Shown piece by piece: positions 26,481 through 35,500 of a DNA stretch of 64,000 nucleotides. Source of the stretch: Akkermansia sp. N21116. GTDB taxonomy: Bacteria; Verrucomicrobiota; Verrucomicrobiia; Verrucomicrobiales; Akkermansiaceae. Under the pieces are notes generated by a model that worked only from the letters and a program-made list of their open reading frames with translations, was not told the origin of the DNA and ran no database searches. Position 1 is the stretch's first letter. Every line of letters starts with the position of its first letter. The translations under genes were made by a program, and so were the position numbers. The stretch is taken from assembly GCF_029854705.2 (NCBI RefSeq), contig NZ_CP139035.1, positions 2,046,001-2,110,000 of the forward strand, written 5' to 3'.

Positions 26481-28046
26481 ATGTCTGAACAAGTATATTT
26501 CTTTGACACCACTTTACGCGACGGAGAACAATGTCCGGGAGCTTCCATGAATCTCCGGCAGAAACTCGAAGTGGCCCGTCAGCTAGAAAGACTGGGCGTG
26601 GATATTATCGAGGCCGGTTTCCCCTGCATTTCCGACGGCGACTTCGAAGCTGTCAGTACGATTGCTTCGGAAATTAAAAACTGCCGTATTGCCGGGTTGG
26701 CCCGTTGCGTGAAATCCGACATTGAGGCGGCAGCCAGGGCTTTGGCTCCGGCGGGCGACCGGGCCCGTATTCATGTGTTTCTGGCGACGAGCAAACTGCA
26801 CCGCGATTTCAAGCTGAAGAAGGCGGCGGATGAAATCCTGAAGCTGGCCGAGGAAGGGGTCGCCTATGCCAAGAGCTTTGTGCAAGACGTTGAGTTTTCT
26901 CCTGAAGATGCCAGCCGGACTGAACTTCCTTTCCTGGCCAAGGTTGTCGAGGGAGTCATCCGTGCTGGAGCCACGACGGTGAACATTCCCGATACGGTCG
27001 GGTACACGACTCCGGACGAATTTTACAACATCATACGCTATCTGAAGGAAAACGTGCCGAACATTGACGACGCCGTCATAGCCGTCCACTGTCACAACGA
27101 CCTCGGTCTGGCTACTGCCAATTCGCTGGCTGCCATCAAGGCCGGAGCCCGCCAGGTCGAAGGAACGATCAACGGTATCGGCGAACGCGCCGGCAATGTC
27201 GCTCTGGAAGAAGTGGCGATGGCGCTGATGACCCGCAAGGGCGTGTTCGGCGATTTCTCCTGCAATTTGAATACGCGTGAAATCGTCAAGACCTCGCGCA
27301 TCGTCTCCCGCATGAGCGGCCTGCAGGTGCAACGTTCGAAGGCTATTGTCGGTGAAAACGCATTTGCCCATTCGTCCGGCATCCACCAGCACGGAATTCT
27401 GAACAACAGGGAAACGTATGAGATCATCGATCCCCAGGTTGTCGGCTGGGGCGCTACGGAATTGCCCTTGACCAAACATTCGGGACGCGCTGCCGTCCAG
27501 GCCAAGCTGAAGCAGCTCGGGCACGTCCTCAGCGACGAGGAAATGATGGTCGTGTTTGAACGGTTCAAGAAGCTGGGCGATTCCAAGAAGTTCGTTTACG
27601 ACGACGATTTGTCCGCTATTGTGGATACCTCCCTGCATGAAAGCCTCGGTTTGTGGCAGTTGGATTTCATCCAGTTTGTCGCCGGCAGCCATGCCCGGGC
27701 GACGGCGACGATCGGCCTCGTCAAGGAAGGCCGCAAGTTTGTGGATTCCGCCATCGGCAATGGCGCCGTCGACGCTGCTTTCAGGGCGATTGAACGCATA
27801 ACGAAATGCAAGGGCAAGCTGGTAGACTATTCCGTCAATGCGGCTTCCGAAGGCAAGGATGCCTTGGGCGAAGTCACGGTTCATGTCGATTTCGGCAGTG
27901 GAACGCCTCTTGTCGGCAAGGGGGCCTCAACGGACATTATCGAAGGTTCCGCCCGCGCTTTCCTCAATGCTCTGAACCGTTCTATCCAGTTGGAAACGAA
28001 TCCTCCGGTGAAGAACCTGGATGGCGGCGATGCGTGCGGGATTTGA
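26481..28046 (+). CDS. leuA: 2-isopropylmalate synthase
   Basis: A 521-residue LeuA that condenses acetyl-CoA with 2-oxoisovalerate, the first committed step of leucine synthesis. Seen: the TIM-barrel start FFDTTLRDGEQCPGASM, metal-binding VHCHNDLGLA, the FAHSSGIHQHGIL linker, and a complete C-terminal regulatory domain (about 390-521) that normally binds leucine. No other leu genes flank it. It is followed by a terminator. Confidence 0.95.
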   Translation: MSEQVYFFDTTLRDGEQCPGASMNLRQKLEVARQLERLGVDIIEAGFPCISDGDFEAVSTIASEIKNCRIAGLARCVKSDIEAAARALAPAGDRARIHVFLATSKLHRDFKLKKAADEILKLAEEGVAYAKSFVQDVEFSPEDASRTELPFLAKVVEGVIRAGATTVNIPDTVGYTTPDEFYNIIRYLKENVPNIDDAVIAVHCHNDLGLATANSLAAIKAGARQVEGTINGIGERAGNVALEEVAMALMTRKGVFGDFSCNLNTREIVKTSRIVSRMSGLQVQRSKAIVGENAFAHSSGIHQHGILNNRETYEIIDPQVVGWGATELPLTKHSGRAAVQAKLKQLGHVLSDEEMMVVFERFKKLGDSKKFVYDDDLSAIVDTSLHESLGLWQLDFIQFVAGSHARATATIGLVKEGRKFVDSAIGNGAVDAAFRAIERITKCKGKLVDYSVNAASEGKDALGEVTVHVDFGSGTPLVGKGASTDIIEGSARAFLNALNRSIQLETNPPVKNLDGGDACGI

Positions 28047-28073
28047 TCCTGGCGGCATGTCCTTGAAATTTCA

Positions 28074-28126
28074 GGCCCCTCCGCCCATGTCACCCCATGG
28101 CCGGAGAGGGCTTTTTCCTTTTTCGT
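28074..28126 (+). terminator. Terminator after leuA
   Basis: GGCCCCTCCGCCCATG and CATGGCCGGAGAGGGC form an imperfect stem around a short loop, followed by TTTTTCCTTTTT. It lies just before pth, separating the two transcripts. Confidence 0.75.
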
Positions 28127-28137
28127 AACTTCAATTC

Positions 28138-28803
28138 ATGACTTCTCCCATCATTCTTCCGAAGATGATCGTAGGCCTCGGCAATCCGGGGAAGAACTAC
28201 GCGTTGACCCGCCATAATGCCGGTTTCATGATTCTTGACAGGCTGGCTGCCCGATGGGGCGTTTCCTTCCGCGACGACAAGCAGCGCAAGGGGATGCTGG
28301 CTGCCGGACCTGGCGTGATGCTGGTCAAGCCGATGACGTTCATGAACGAATCGGGCATGTGCGTAGGACCGTTAGTCCGTTTTTTTAAGATCGATCCCCG
28401 CGCCGTGTTCGTGATTTACGATGAAGTAGCTTTTCCTCTGGGGACATTCAAATTGAAGGAAGGCGGTTCCGCTGCGGGTCACAACGGCATCAAATCCCTG
28501 ATCAGCCACTTGGGCACGCAGGATTTTCCGCGTTTGAGGTTTGGAATAGGCGCGCCGGCAGGGCAGGGCAACATGGTGGGGCATGTCTTGGGCACGTTCC
28601 CTCCGGATGAACGGGATTTGCTGGAAGCGACCCTGGACAAGGCAGTCGATGCCGCCCTGTGCGTCCGGGAAAACGGCTTGGTGGCTGCGGCCAATGTTTA
28701 CAATGCCGGCCCCCCCAAACCTCCCAAACAGCGCCGTCCCGGGACGGATGACGGCGAGGGAACGGAAAAACAGGAGTCGCCCCAGAGCCAGGGAGAAGAT
28801 TGA
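28138..28803 (+). CDS. pth: Peptidyl-tRNA hydrolase
   Basis: A 221-residue Pth that frees tRNA from stalled peptidyl-tRNA. The N-terminal VGLGNPGKNYALTRHNAGF holds the conserved Asn and catalytic His, and the Asp lies in IYDEVAFPLG. MKPMTFMNESG-type sequence (VKPMTFMNESG) and GGSAAGHNGIKSLISHLG are also typical. About 30 C-terminal residues (PPKPPKQRRPGTDDGEG onward) are a low-complexity extension. The start could be 28138 or the later ATG at 28165. Confidence 0.93.
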   Translation: MTSPIILPKMIVGLGNPGKNYALTRHNAGFMILDRLAARWGVSFRDDKQRKGMLAAGPGVMLVKPMTFMNESGMCVGPLVRFFKIDPRAVFVIYDEVAFPLGTFKLKEGGSAAGHNGIKSLISHLGTQDFPRLRFGIGAPAGQGNMVGHVLGTFPPDERDLLEATLDKAVDAALCVRENGLVAAANVYNAGPPKPPKQRRPGTDDGEGTEKQESPQSQGED

Positions 28804-28882
28804 AATCGGGTGACGGCCCCGCCCCTTTAGTATTGCAAAACGGGCCTGTATGCATATACTCCCGGCTTCATCGGAACTTATT

Positions 28883-30160
28883 ATGGAGAAATTGGTCGTA
28901 CATGGTGGCTGCACCCTCAGGGGAACCGTCAATATCAGCGGTTCGAAAAATGCGTCTCTGCCTATTTTGGCGGCGGCTTTGCTGACGGATGAACCGGTAA
29001 TGATCCGCCGTGTGCCCGATGTGTCCGATACCAATTACATGCTCCAGATACTTGGTCAGCTGGGTGCCTCCGTCGAGCGGTACAGCGGCAATGTCCGTAT
29101 CGAAGCTAAAGAAATTGCAGCCGTCGCCACCTATGAACAGGTTCGCAAAATGCGTGCCTCCATTTGCTTGCTGGGGCCTATTCTGGCTCGCAAGCACGAG
29201 TGTCATATCCCGCTTCCGGGAGGATGTGTCATCGGCGACCGCCCGGTCAATCTTCACATCCGGGCCGTTGAAGCGTTGGGCGCCAAAGTGGAAATTGCCA
29301 ATGGTGTCCTGAAAATTTCTGCTGAAAACGGTCTGCATGGCACCGTTGTCGATCTGAGGGGGGACAACGGCCCGACCGTACTGGGGACGGATAATTTGAT
29401 GATGGCGGCTGTCCTGGCCCGGGGGGAGACGGTGATCGAATCCGCCGCCTGCGAGCCGGAAGTCGTCGACCTGGCCCATTTCCTGATCCGCATGGGAGCC
29501 AAAATCGAAGGAGCCGGCACGAGCCGCATCGTCATTGAAGGTGTGGAAAGGCTTCATGGCTGCAACCATACCGTGATCCCGGACCGCATCGAAGCCGGGA
29601 CATACATGGTGGCTGCCGCCATGGTTGGGGACGGGGTTACGATCCGTCGCGTCTGCCGGGAACACCTGCAGGCTATTACCCAGGCTTTGATCGATTGCGG
29701 GCATAACGTCCAGTTCAGCGAACGCGGCGACGTCGTTACCGTCGTCCCGGGGAAGGAACCGCGGAGCGGCAAAATTTTGACATCTCCCTATCCCGGTTAC
29801 CCGACGGACATGCAGGCGCAGATGACGGCGCTTTTTGCGACGACTCCCGGCATCAGCGTGGTCAAGGATACGATTTTTCCGCAGCGTTTTATGCATTGTT
29901 CGGAATTGAAGCGCATGGGGGCCGACATCAAAGTGGATAACGGTTCCGCCGTGATTACCGGCGTGGAAAGCCTGAGTGCCGCTCCCGTGATGGCGTCCGA
30001 CCTCCGGGCTTCCGCGGCTCTTGTTCTTGCCGCCCTTAAGGCTGAGGGAACGACCGAGATCCACAGGCTTTACCACATTGACCGCGGCTATGAGTTGATA
30101 GATGAAAAACTTCTGTCCATCGGAGCCGCTGTGGAAAGAAAGCCGGACGACGAAGAATAA
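28883..30160 (+). CDS. murA: UDP-N-acetylglucosamine 1-carboxyvinyltransferase
   Basis: A 425-residue MurA, catalysing the first committed step of peptidoglycan synthesis (enolpyruvyl transfer from PEP). Lys22-Asn23 (GSKNASLPILAA) and the loop LPGGCVIGDRPVNLH with Cys115 and Arg120 are present. The Cys in that loop is the residue alkylated by fosfomycin in sensitive enzymes. The ATG at 28883 starts the family-conserved EKLVVHGG; an open frame extends to 28850. It lies about 80 bases after pth on the same strand. Confidence 0.96.
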   Translation: MEKLVVHGGCTLRGTVNISGSKNASLPILAAALLTDEPVMIRRVPDVSDTNYMLQILGQLGASVERYSGNVRIEAKEIAAVATYEQVRKMRASICLLGPILARKHECHIPLPGGCVIGDRPVNLHIRAVEALGAKVEIANGVLKISAENGLHGTVVDLRGDNGPTVLGTDNLMMAAVLARGETVIESAACEPEVVDLAHFLIRMGAKIEGAGTSRIVIEGVERLHGCNHTVIPDRIEAGTYMVAAAMVGDGVTIRRVCREHLQAITQALIDCGHNVQFSERGDVVTVVPGKEPRSGKILTSPYPGYPTDMQAQMTALFATTPGISVVKDTIFPQRFMHCSELKRMGADIKVDNGSAVITGVESLSAAPVMASDLRASAALVLAALKAEGTTEIHRLYHIDRGYELIDEKLLSIGAAVERKPDDEE

Positions 30161-30208
30161 TTCCTTTTGCCGGCCTGGAGGAGACGTGTCAAAATCAGAC
30201 GTTAAGAG

Positions 30209-30235
30209 TTGATTTTTATCTTTACAGCATACAAT
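30209..30235 (+). promoter_or_regulatory. Possible promoter of HU gene
   Basis: TTGATT (30209-30214) and TACAAT (30230-30235) lie in an AT-rich stretch before the HU start. The 15-base spacer is shorter than ideal, so only the -10 element is reasonably convincing. Confidence 0.3.
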
Positions 30236-30260
30236 GCCTCATGTATTTCTGAAATCTCCT

Positions 30261-30530
30261 ATGAACAAGGCTCAACTTATCGAAGTAATTCAGAAGACGC
30301 TGGGTGCCGATGCAACGAAGAAGCAGGCTGAAGAAGCCCTCTCCGCCGTTGTTGAAGCAATCAAAGTTGGTGTGCAAAAGTCCGGCAAAGTGCAGATTAT
30401 GGGCTTTGGCACCTTTGCTACCAAGACCCGTGCCGCCCGTACAGGCCGCAACCCCAAGACCGGGGAAGCGATTACCATCCCCGCATCCCAGACGGTTGCT
30501 TTTAAGGCTTCTTCTTCTTTGAAGGCTTAA
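30261..30530 (+). CDS. HU-family DNA-binding protein
   Basis: An 89-residue histone-like protein. It begins MNKAQLIEVIQKTLG and carries the diagnostic GFGTFATKTRAARTGRNPKTGE arm region split over residues 50-72, then the ITIPASQTVAFKASSSLK tail. It binds and bends DNA as a dimer. The ATG at 30261 gives the standard length; nine upstream codons are leader. An independent terminator follows. Confidence 0.93.
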   Translation: MNKAQLIEVIQKTLGADATKKQAEEALSAVVEAIKVGVQKSGKVQIMGFGTFATKTRAARTGRNPKTGEAITIPASQTVAFKASSSLKA

Positions 30531-30575
30531 TGCTGCATCGTCGCACATTTTTTGTGCGGATGATTGTATTTACTC

Positions 30576-30616
30576 AAGAGGCTGTCGCATCCGTTGTGGT
30601 GGGACAGCCTCTTTTT
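30576..30616 (+). terminator. Rho-independent terminator after HU gene
   Basis: GAGGCTGTC and GACAGCCTC form a 9-base stem ending in TTTTT. A smaller hairpin, CGCACA with TGTGCG around T residues, sits just upstream at 30542-30558. Confidence 0.85.
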
Positions 30617-30770
30617 GTACGGAAATGCAAAATATTGTCATTTCCGTATATTTTCATTCCCGGCTTGTTTTTTTTCTTGCCTCAGCAGTGGAATAAATCT
30701 AATTCCTAAGAAGAGTCCGGGATGTTGTTTGCTTAGAAGAACCGGTATAAGGACTCGAAGTGGACTACCT

Positions 30771-31508
30771 ATGAAAGATTTTATTAATGCCTCGGATTAT
30801 TTGACGAAATTAATGGAGTTGGGGAAACCCCTTGTGGCGGACGATGCGGCAGCGCGCAGCAGACGTACTTTTTTGCTGGAAGCGGCGGCTTTGCTGATGC
30901 TGACGAGTTGTTCCGGTTCGGGCAAGGTCGGTCCTGCGCCAATGATCTCCTTCACTCCGTCTTCCGTGCCCTTGATCAAGCGTTCTCCCGGCCGTCTCAG
31001 GAAGGAATGCCGCATTGTGGAAAACATGATGATGTCGTCCAATTCCCGCCTCCGCAGGACAAAGGGACACTCGATGAAGCCGCGCTTCATTACCGTGCAT
31101 AATACGGAAAATCCGAGCGCCGGCGCGATGCAGCACGCGCGGGCATTGAATAACGGCGCCTTGCGCAACAACTGGCATTTCACTGTCGACCAGGATCTTG
31201 TCGTCCAGCATCTTCCTCTGAATGAATCGGGTTACCATGCCGATTCCGGCGGTCCCGGCGATCGTTATTCCATCGGGATCGAAATGTGCGAAAAGCGCGG
31301 GGAGAGCATCGCCCGCACTTTTGACCGTTCCGTGAAATTGATCGCTTTTCTCATGTATGAGTACGACATCCCTTTGCGCAATGTCGTGCCGCATTATTAC
31401 TGGACGGGTAAAAAATGTCCCCATCTTCTTTTGGACAACGGTGTTCCCCGGGCCAAATGGGCTTGGTTCATTTCGCGTGTGGACTATTACTGCCGTTGTA
31501 TCAGATGA
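30771..31508 (+). CDS. N-acetylmuramoyl-L-alanine amidase with Tat-like lipoprotein signal
   Basis: A 245-residue amidase_2 (PGRP-like) protein that would cleave the bond between muramic acid and the stem peptide. Zinc ligands fit His110 (FITVHNTENP) and the later PHYYWTGKKCPH. The N-terminus carries ARSRRTFLLEAAALLMLTSC: a twin-arginine-like SRRTFL followed by a hydrophobic stretch and lipobox Cys47. This suggests a Tat-exported lipoprotein, although 29 residues before the arginines is long. The frame is open to 30564, but the protein-like signal begins at 30771. Confidence 0.82.
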   Translation: MKDFINASDYLTKLMELGKPLVADDAAARSRRTFLLEAAALLMLTSCSGSGKVGPAPMISFTPSSVPLIKRSPGRLRKECRIVENMMMSSNSRLRRTKGHSMKPRFITVHNTENPSAGAMQHARALNNGALRNNWHFTVDQDLVVQHLPLNESGYHADSGGPGDRYSIGIEMCEKRGESIARTFDRSVKLIAFLMYEYDIPLRNVVPHYYWTGKKCPHLLLDNGVPRAKWAWFISRVDYYCRCIR

Positions 31509-31648
31509 GGCGGCAGGCAAGGGGAGAACCCAGATCCGGCTTGATGCGACGGAACGCTTTCCCTTCTGTCGCCCACTCTCTTTGTTTTCCCGGAAAAAAC
31601 TTGTCTCTGGCGTGAAACCTGCCTAAATAAGGTAGAAAGGTTTATTTG

Positions 31649-32272
31649 ATGGAAACAATACTGGAACAGAAAAAAATCATACGCGACCAAATCAAGCGGG
31701 AATTGAAGCTTCTGGGTGCTCCGGAAGTGGCCAGATTGTCCCGTACGATCCGCAGACGTTTGATTCCCGTGATCAATGGGTTGAAAGAAAAGAAGGAATC
31801 TCCCGTCCGGGTCTCCGCTTTTGCCGCCAGGCCGTTTGAAGTTGATTTGCTTCCGCTGGTGGCTCTGATGCCCGAGGTGGAATGGTATTTTCCCCGGTGC
31901 ATCGGCCCCCATGATATGGAATTCCGGCGCGTAACCAATACGTCGGAGCAACTTCTTCCGGGATATAAAGGAATTCGCGAACCAAGGCCGGATGCGGAGC
32001 TGATCGCACCCGCTCGGCTGGATCTCATTCTTTCTCCCGGCGTTGCCTTTACCCGTGACGGAAAACGCCTGGGATTTGGCAAAGGATTTTACGATGCGGT
32101 GTTCTCCCAATCTCCCGACAGCCTTAAAATTGGCGTATGTTTCCCATGCCAGCTCAGAAGCGACATTCCCCTTGATTCCCACGATTTCATCCTGAATGCC
32201 GTGGTTGTCGCCGGAGAAGGCCGCAATATTGATCTGCTGGAAGATTCTTCCCTGGGGCAGGAATTTGCCTGA
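31649..32272 (+). CDS. 5-formyltetrahydrofolate cyclo-ligase
   Basis: A 207-residue enzyme that converts 5-formyl-THF to 5,10-methenyl-THF using ATP. The family signature is LDLILSPGVAFTRDGKRLGFG followed by KGFYDAVF. The N-terminal KKIIRDQIKRELKLL matches the usual Lys/Arg-rich start. The ATG is at 31649; a TTG one codon earlier is unlikely to be used. It is followed by a strong terminator. Confidence 0.9.
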   Translation: METILEQKKIIRDQIKRELKLLGAPEVARLSRTIRRRLIPVINGLKEKKESPVRVSAFAARPFEVDLLPLVALMPEVEWYFPRCIGPHDMEFRRVTNTSEQLLPGYKGIREPRPDAELIAPARLDLILSPGVAFTRDGKRLGFGKGFYDAVFSQSPDSLKIGVCFPCQLRSDIPLDSHDFILNAVVVAGEGRNIDLLEDSSLGQEFA

Positions 32273-32298
32273 CGTTTTCTTCTTTTTTCAAACCGGCA

Positions 32299-32339
32299 GC
32301 CAGCCTCCGCACTTTCGTTTGCGGAGGCTGGCTTTTTTT
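32299..32339 (+). terminator. Rho-independent terminator after cyclo-ligase gene
   Basis: GCCAGCCTCCGCA and TGCGGAGGCTGGC form a perfect 13-base stem around an 8-base loop, followed by TTTTTTT. Confidence 0.92.
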
Positions 32340-32496
32340 GTACAAGCGGATCCAAAAACCGCTATTTTTCATGATAAGTTTGTCACGTTGAGTTAAATAA
32401 CGATCGCGTTATTTTGACAATTTGACATTCCCGGGCAAGGTTGTAGAAATGTAAGTCGTTGAAAGAGAATATAGGTTCCAAAATGGTTTTTTTTGG

Positions 32497-32525
32497 TTGA
32501 AAACGGTTTTTGGATCTGCTATATA
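32497..32525 (+). promoter_or_regulatory. Extended -10 promoter of giant autotransporter gene
   Basis: TTGAAA (32497-32502), a 17-base spacer and TATATA (32520-32525) preceded by TGC form an extended -10 promoter. The predicted start site near 32531 leaves only about 20 bases before the ATG, with no Shine-Dalgarno sequence. Two TTGACA hexamers at 32414 and 32422 could be a second, weaker promoter. Confidence 0.5.
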
Positions 32526-32551
32526 TAAAACGTTAATATCTCTCGTAAACT

Positions 32552-35500
32552 ATGAAATTGCGACTTCCTATTCCATTGGCGGCAGCAGTACTGGCTGCTA
32601 TCTCTTCCGTCTCCTATGCTGCGACTTCCGGAGCAACGATCAGCATCAACTTCGATAAAGGCAGAGGCGAAGCTACTTCCACGTCCGGGCTGATTGATTC
32701 CGAATACTGGAATCAGATGGAAGGAGCGGTTCTGACAACTCCGACAGCTATGTTCAATTCTCTTAATGTGCAGACGGATATCAATCTCTCCTTTACATCC
32801 AAGAATACATGGGGGGTTGATAAAACAGATCCTCTGTTGAAAGGCTATTTGGACGATGGTACGGACGGAACCGGTACCAGCAAGGGGCCCCAGGTTCAAT
32901 TGACCAATCTGAACACTCAGTTTTTGGTCTATGATTTGTACATCTATGCTTCTACCGATACGGGAGGTGCAAAATTTTCTGCCAAAGAAGTGAATGGTGT
33001 CCTGTATTCGATGGATGGAGACAAAACAATCGTTGGCGGGGGAATATGGGGAGATACAAATACAAATGCAGAGCGTCCTGTTTTAGGAGGGAATGCCATC
33101 CATATTTCCGGGTTGAGCGATGATGTTCTCGATATTTATGGAGGTCGCAATACAGGTGGAGGGCGAGGATGTATTGCCGGTATGCAGATTGTTGCCTATC
33201 AGGGGAAAGTGTTCCAAGGGAGTTTTACGTCCGGTACGGCCAATTGGGGCGATGCCATTTGGACACTTGACGATGCATCCGGGCAAACATGGAGTGATTC
33301 AACAGAAAGTGCCCGTTCAATTGCCTATATCTCCGGAACCGCTGCCGACGGCACTACCTTGAGCCTTGGAGGTAACACTGTGACAACGGACGGCATAATC
33401 CTCAAAGGAGGGCAATTGACTCTGGATAACGGATCTTTGACATGGACGGATTACGCACAGGGACGCCTGGATATCTCCCAAGGGACTTCTCTGACGATCA
33501 ACGAAAATGTGACGGTAAGCGGTACGGTTAATCCCAGGGTAGACGGAACACTGACTTATAATGCCTCTTCTGCCCTGGGATCGGTGACGATTAACAATGG
33601 GGGCATTCTCAATTACAATTCCGAAGCTGTTCTCAATTCATGTGCCATTAATGCCGGAGCAACATTGAATTTCAATTCCGGCAGCATAACAAATGCCATC
33701 GTTTTAGGCCCGGGAGCGGAACTTAATTATAACGGAGGAAGCATTACGGGCAATATCTCCGGAAACGCGAATTTAAGACTCAACAATGAAGTCGTATTCA
33801 ACCAGAACCAAGCGATCCTGACGGGCGCTCCTCTCCATATATCCAGTTCCACAGAACGAACTTGGAGTTACGAAACACTGACTTTTAATGGTAATTCCGG
33901 AATTGGCGTCGGTGAGGGCATGACGATTAATGTGACCAAGAATTTTGGAACCGAAGGGGGAAGTGTCGTTTCCATTGTGACCGGTACTCTGGCAATTGAG
34001 GGTGGTGCTTTCAGTGCGCAACGATTAATAACGAGTGATTACGCATGGGCGACTTCCATCCTACAAATTTCATCAGGTTTGCTTGATATTACGGGTACGG
34101 GGGATGGCAGTCATAAGGCTGCGGTTTATGCTGTGCGATTGGGACATTGGAGCTATGATTCGGTAACGAGATTCGATATGAGCGGTGGGGAATTCCGGGT
34201 TGTCAATGGGGCAGTCCGTACGGGGGATGATGGTTATACGATATGGAATATGACTGGCGGTACCGCTAACATGATGGGCTTGAGAGCAGCGGGAGCTTCA
34301 ACATCCATTACAATGAGCGGTGCCGATACCCGGATGAACATCGGTGAATACGGAATTTCCGAGGGAGGCAATCGCATTTTGCTGAAAGGCGGTACGATTG
34401 GCGTCCTTGATGAAGGCTGGACATTGGATGCTTCTACCTCGTTGCGCATGGCCGGAGATGTAACCTTCGATACACAGGCGACTTATAATCGGCAAACGGA
34501 TACGTTTGAGGCGGGCGGAGGAAAGACCGTGACTTTGAACGGGATTTTGTCTCAGGAACCGGAGGGTGAAGGTATTTCCGCCGGGAAGCTGATTAAGACT
34601 GGCTCCGGAACATTGATCCTGAATGGAAAAAATACTTATACGGGCGGTACGGAAGTCCTGGGTGGGACGTTGAATGTCCTCAGCGGCAGTATTTCCGGTC
34701 CCATCAAGCTGGGTACGGGAGTGACTCTCGGTTATTTCGGCTCGTTGGATTCCCTGCAAACGTCGCTTACGACGGATAGCGGGACGGGGAATACGCTTGC
34801 CTTGAAATGTTTTTCCTATTTCCTGGATGGAGCGACCTCCTACTTTGGTACACCCGAAACATTTTCCAGTCATTTCTCGGCAGGCCAGCTTGTATGGGAT
34901 AGCCGGATGTCGGACGGAGAATATGTCTTGGGGGGAGGTTTGAACCAGGTGACGATTGTCGATGCCGGTTTTGCTCCCGTTGGAGGTGGAACCGGAGTTT
35001 TGACGGATGGTTCGTCATTGTCTCCCGATAAATACGGCACTTTGTCCTTGAATGGCAATACGCTGACCTGGGCTCTGAATCAAGCGGCACTTGAGAATGA
35101 CGGCATGTCGATTATTTCCTGGAAGGATTCCTCCTGGCTGGCACAAGGCGCTCCAGGATTTGCGGCTCTTGCCGGAACGGGAGGAACGGTTGACGGGGAT
35201 TGGGCTCTTTGTGCTCAAGGTGATGAAAAATTCTATTATTTAAATGGAGCCAACGCTGCTGCCGTCATCACCGGTTCCGGTGATACTCCGGCATATCTTG
35301 TCGGAGGTATGCTTGCTGCGGGAGACGACAAGACCGCAACAGTCCAGAAGAATGTCTGGCTGGATGTGAGAGGCGGGAACTTCAAAGGAATTTTTGGAGC
35401 GAACATGAATCAATGGTCTGAGTATAATCGGGCTTTTGTGGGAGATACACATCTTCAACTGATCGGCGATACGACCAGCAATCTCGTCATGGGGATGGGG

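Noticed and set aside
26583-27884. 433-codon open frame antisense to leuA
   Set aside because: It mirrors the codon structure of leuA, has no recognisable domain, and leuA is unmistakable.
28868-30076. 402-codon open frame antisense to murA
   Set aside because: A shadow of the conserved murA frame, with no protein-family features.
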